The notes under the pieces: model-generated
Seen by the model: only the letters and a program-made list of their open reading frames with translations
Database searches by the model: none
What the model was told of the DNA's origin: nothing
In this document: positions 61,601 through 64,000 of the stretch, in pieces
Position numbering within the stretch: position 1 is the first letter of the stretch
How the letters are laid out: each line of letters opens with the position of its first letter
Translations under genes and position numbers: made by a program
Source: Burhinus oedicnemus
Lineage: Eukaryota; Chordata; Aves; Charadriiformes; Burhinidae
NCBI GenBank assembly: GCA_008921705.1
Contig: VFFE01007624.1
Span: 1,232,327-1,296,326, forward strand
DNA length: 64,000 bases
Direction of reading: 5' to 3'

Positions 61601-64000
61601 CTAAAAAGAACTCAGCCCACCAAGTAAATGCACTTCTCTCACCCTTGCTGTGAACTCCCTCACCATTTCCTGCAGATGAACATTAGTCCTGATGCAGAAA
61701 GAGAGCAAAGGGATCATCACTGCGGAAAAGTGCCATACCTTTAATACAAGGAAAAGTGACATGACAGTCTCATCAAGACAAATTATTTGCAGAACAGACT
61801 GGTGATAGAAGATTCTGACCCTCATTCTCGGCCACAAAAAACAAACCTACTAGGTCACTGCCTAACATCACCTGGGGCAGTGTGGATTACACAGGGGCCC
61901 TCAATGTGATAAAGGAAAGGTGCTTCCAGAAAAGGAAAATGTGTCTTGATTGCAGCTTTTTGTAACCACTGAGAGGAGGGTTAGGACATTCAGGCCAATA
62001 ACCCAAAGGCCATACTAAGAAGAGGTGGGAGCTGGAGAACGGGACAGAAACACAGCAGCAGAACTGTAAACTGCACAAAAACAGGCACAACAAATGATAC
62101 CACAGGCCAGGAAAGCAGCACCCTGGCAAGAACACATGAGAAAAACGAGCAGCACCTGTCAGCATACCCAGCTCAGCTCCCTGCTGCTGAAAGGTTAAAC
62201 TCTCACAGGCTTTAAGCCCACTTTAAGAGTAACCACACTACAGCCTGCACTAACTGTCATACACTCTTGTATACATTACACCAACTTAACAGATTTCCTT
62301 TTTGTATGCCCCCGTCCATCTACAAGGCTTATCAACCAATACTCCAACAAAAATTTGAAAACTTATGTTTTCTGAACCAAACTAGCCACTGAAGTTATGA
62401 AATTAAAGCTATTTTCATCACTTAAGACTTTCTTCAACTGTAATTAAAAGACTTTTTTAAAAAGCCATTGGTTATAAGGTTGTATTTGAGATACTGTTAA
62501 TTCAAAAAGAAATTAAATACACCTGAAAAAGAAAGAGCTACTTCAACACACACCAGGAACACTATGGCTATACATAGTATCTTCAGCAGTAACTTTCAGG
62601 TTCAGCTCTGCTAGGCTTTCTGCTCTCCCAAGGAACATCCCAGAAAAAAAAAACAGTATTATGCTGCAGTGTCGGTAGTTTTATTCATATTATCAACACA
62701 CGAATAAAGTGAGAAAGCATCTTCCGCTGTGAAGCACTTCTCCAAAGCAAACTCCTGAACTCCTCGAGAGAGACCTTCTTTCACATTGTATCAGCTTACA
62801 AAGCACATGGTATTATTTGCTATTCCCTTACTCCCTCTGCAGATGCAGATTTGCCAATATAATTCAATATAGAGCTGTAGAAGGAGGGAAAGACGAAAGG
62901 AAAAAGGTGACAAAGTTGTCTTAGTACTGTTTATTAGCTCAACAATTCAGCCCAAGTTTTTTACCCAACTGTTGATATCAAGACCTTCACTTGTATTTAA
63001 AGTTTCAAACCTGAGTTTTCTGGATTTGATGTTAAACCACTAAGAAAAAATAGTAGCTACAACTTAATTAAGTAATCTCTGTCAACAGTATTTGAAATAG
63101 AAAACACTTTGCTCTCCTGCATTCATCACAGTGAAGAGATGCAAACCTACAAGAGTCACATTTTGATTAGCGCCCTACGCAACAGCAAAGCTGTTAGAGA
63201 TGGTTTAAAAGGTGCAAGTGGTAATAACGAGTCCAACCCCACAATTCAGACAGCAGCAATTTCACAGCATTCTTTCACAGTCACTGGACCCACTGCACCA
63301 CGCACACTCCTGGTTTCTGTTTTTCACCATTATATTGCATATTTCCCCCCATTCTTCTCAAGCTGCAGCTTCCCTGATAACTTGTACCTGCTTTTTTTCT
63401 AGGCCAATGACAGAGAGCTTTTATAAAGCCAAAATATACACCGAAAGCCAGAGTATTTAGAGAGAGACCCCTACTTTGCAAGGGGATGCTAAGTTTTTAC
63501 CAAACACCTAGGCAACTTTCACACAGAGACCATGGCAGCTTTAACACTTCCATACAGCCTTTCTACCACTTTCCCTTCCTTGTGAAGCCCACTTTAGGGT
63601 CCAGGGCACCATAATCCACCCCTGAATTCAGCTCATCCTGCCGTTCCGCAGAGAAAGCGCCCTTTAAGATCTCCTGGGCCCGCTGGATCACATGCCCCCT
63701 CTTCCTATCAATTAGTCACTCTTTAACAGCTTCGCAGCCCTTTGACCGACGAGCTCCACAACCTGGCAGAAATCACAACCCCGGGCTGGAGACGGGAGGC
63801 GAACCCCAGGCCCGCCTCAGCCCCGTCCTGCTCCTCTCCTCCTCCGTGCTGCCATGATAGCTCCCTCCCCACCACACACACACCACCGGCAGCTGGCCCC
63901 GCCATCACCGACCCCGAGGAAGGGGAGGGGACAGAAGGGGGCCCACAACAAACACCGCCTCGACGGGACGGGCCTGCCGCCCCCTGAGGCGGCTTAGGGC
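49613..64000 (-). other. ILRUN: ILRUN intron 1 (at least 14.4 kb, runs off the window)
   Basis: AT-rich intron sequence right of exon 2. I searched for an exon encoding the UBA-like N-terminus ending with a Trp split codon and found none. It holds poly(T) and poly(A) runs (near 49747, 52830, 58820) and a (TAAA)n run near 60850, but no CR1 copy or gene that I recognise. From about 63650 CpG content rises, which suggests that exon 1 and the promoter are just beyond the right edge. Confidence 0.7.

Noticed and set aside
63742..63987. Open frames on both strands at the right edge, considered as ILRUN exon 1
   Set aside because: Neither strand encodes a UBA-like sequence or ends with the expected split Trp codon before a GT donor.

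Overview
This window is vertebrate nuclear DNA, almost certainly from a bird. It carries spliced genes with GT-AG introns, long UTRs and long noncoding stretches, and three copies of the CR1 non-LTR retrotransposon of the type that dominates avian genomes. Recognisable coding exons belong to three genes in the order PACSIN1 (+), SPDEF (-), ILRUN (-, formerly C6orf106). From general knowledge this is the gene order of human 6p21.31, and the high GC and compact introns of the left half would suit an avian microchromosome. I cannot name the species.

Left part (1-8.3 kb). The last two coding exons of PACSIN1 encode the EHD-binding linker and the complete C-terminal SH3 domain. A roughly 3.1 kb 3'UTR follows and ends near two AATAAA signals at about 4.04 kb. 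Convergent to it lies the complete coding region of SPDEF: five coding exons between 5622 and 8283, 337 codons, with a Pointed (SAM) domain and a C-terminal ETS DNA-binding domain. Its 5' noncoding exon and promoter were not located and should lie to the right of 8.3 kb.

Middle part (8.3-30 kb). I find no coding exon here. It is GC-rich intergenic or SPDEF-upstream DNA with three CR1 fragments, short tandem repeats, G-quadruplex-prone tracts and several AT-rich islands with transcription-factor-like motifs: an AP-1 palindrome, a full CRE, and TTAATTAA homeodomain-like clusters. Many long open frames in both strands here are by-products of high GC.

Right part (30-64 kb). ILRUN exons 2-5 lie on the minus strand at 49.6, 45.8, 43.2 and 34.2 kb, with a long AT-richer 3'UTR reaching to about 30 kb. 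The exon for the UBA-like N-terminus is absent and should lie just past the right edge, where CpG content starts to rise. Base composition drops from GC-rich to AT-rich at about 28-30 kb, near the ILRUN 3' end. A compact CpG island with a near-consensus CTCF site sits inside ILRUN intron 3.

The three genes are not an operon and do not share a pathway: PACSIN1 acts in membrane trafficking, SPDEF in epithelial/goblet-cell transcription, ILRUN in antiviral and inflammatory signalling. I saw no undescribed system. The most checkable oddities are the intronic CpG island/CTCF candidate, the AP-1 palindrome, the loss of one NPF motif in PACSIN1, and the possible 3'UTR overlap between PACSIN1 and SPDEF.
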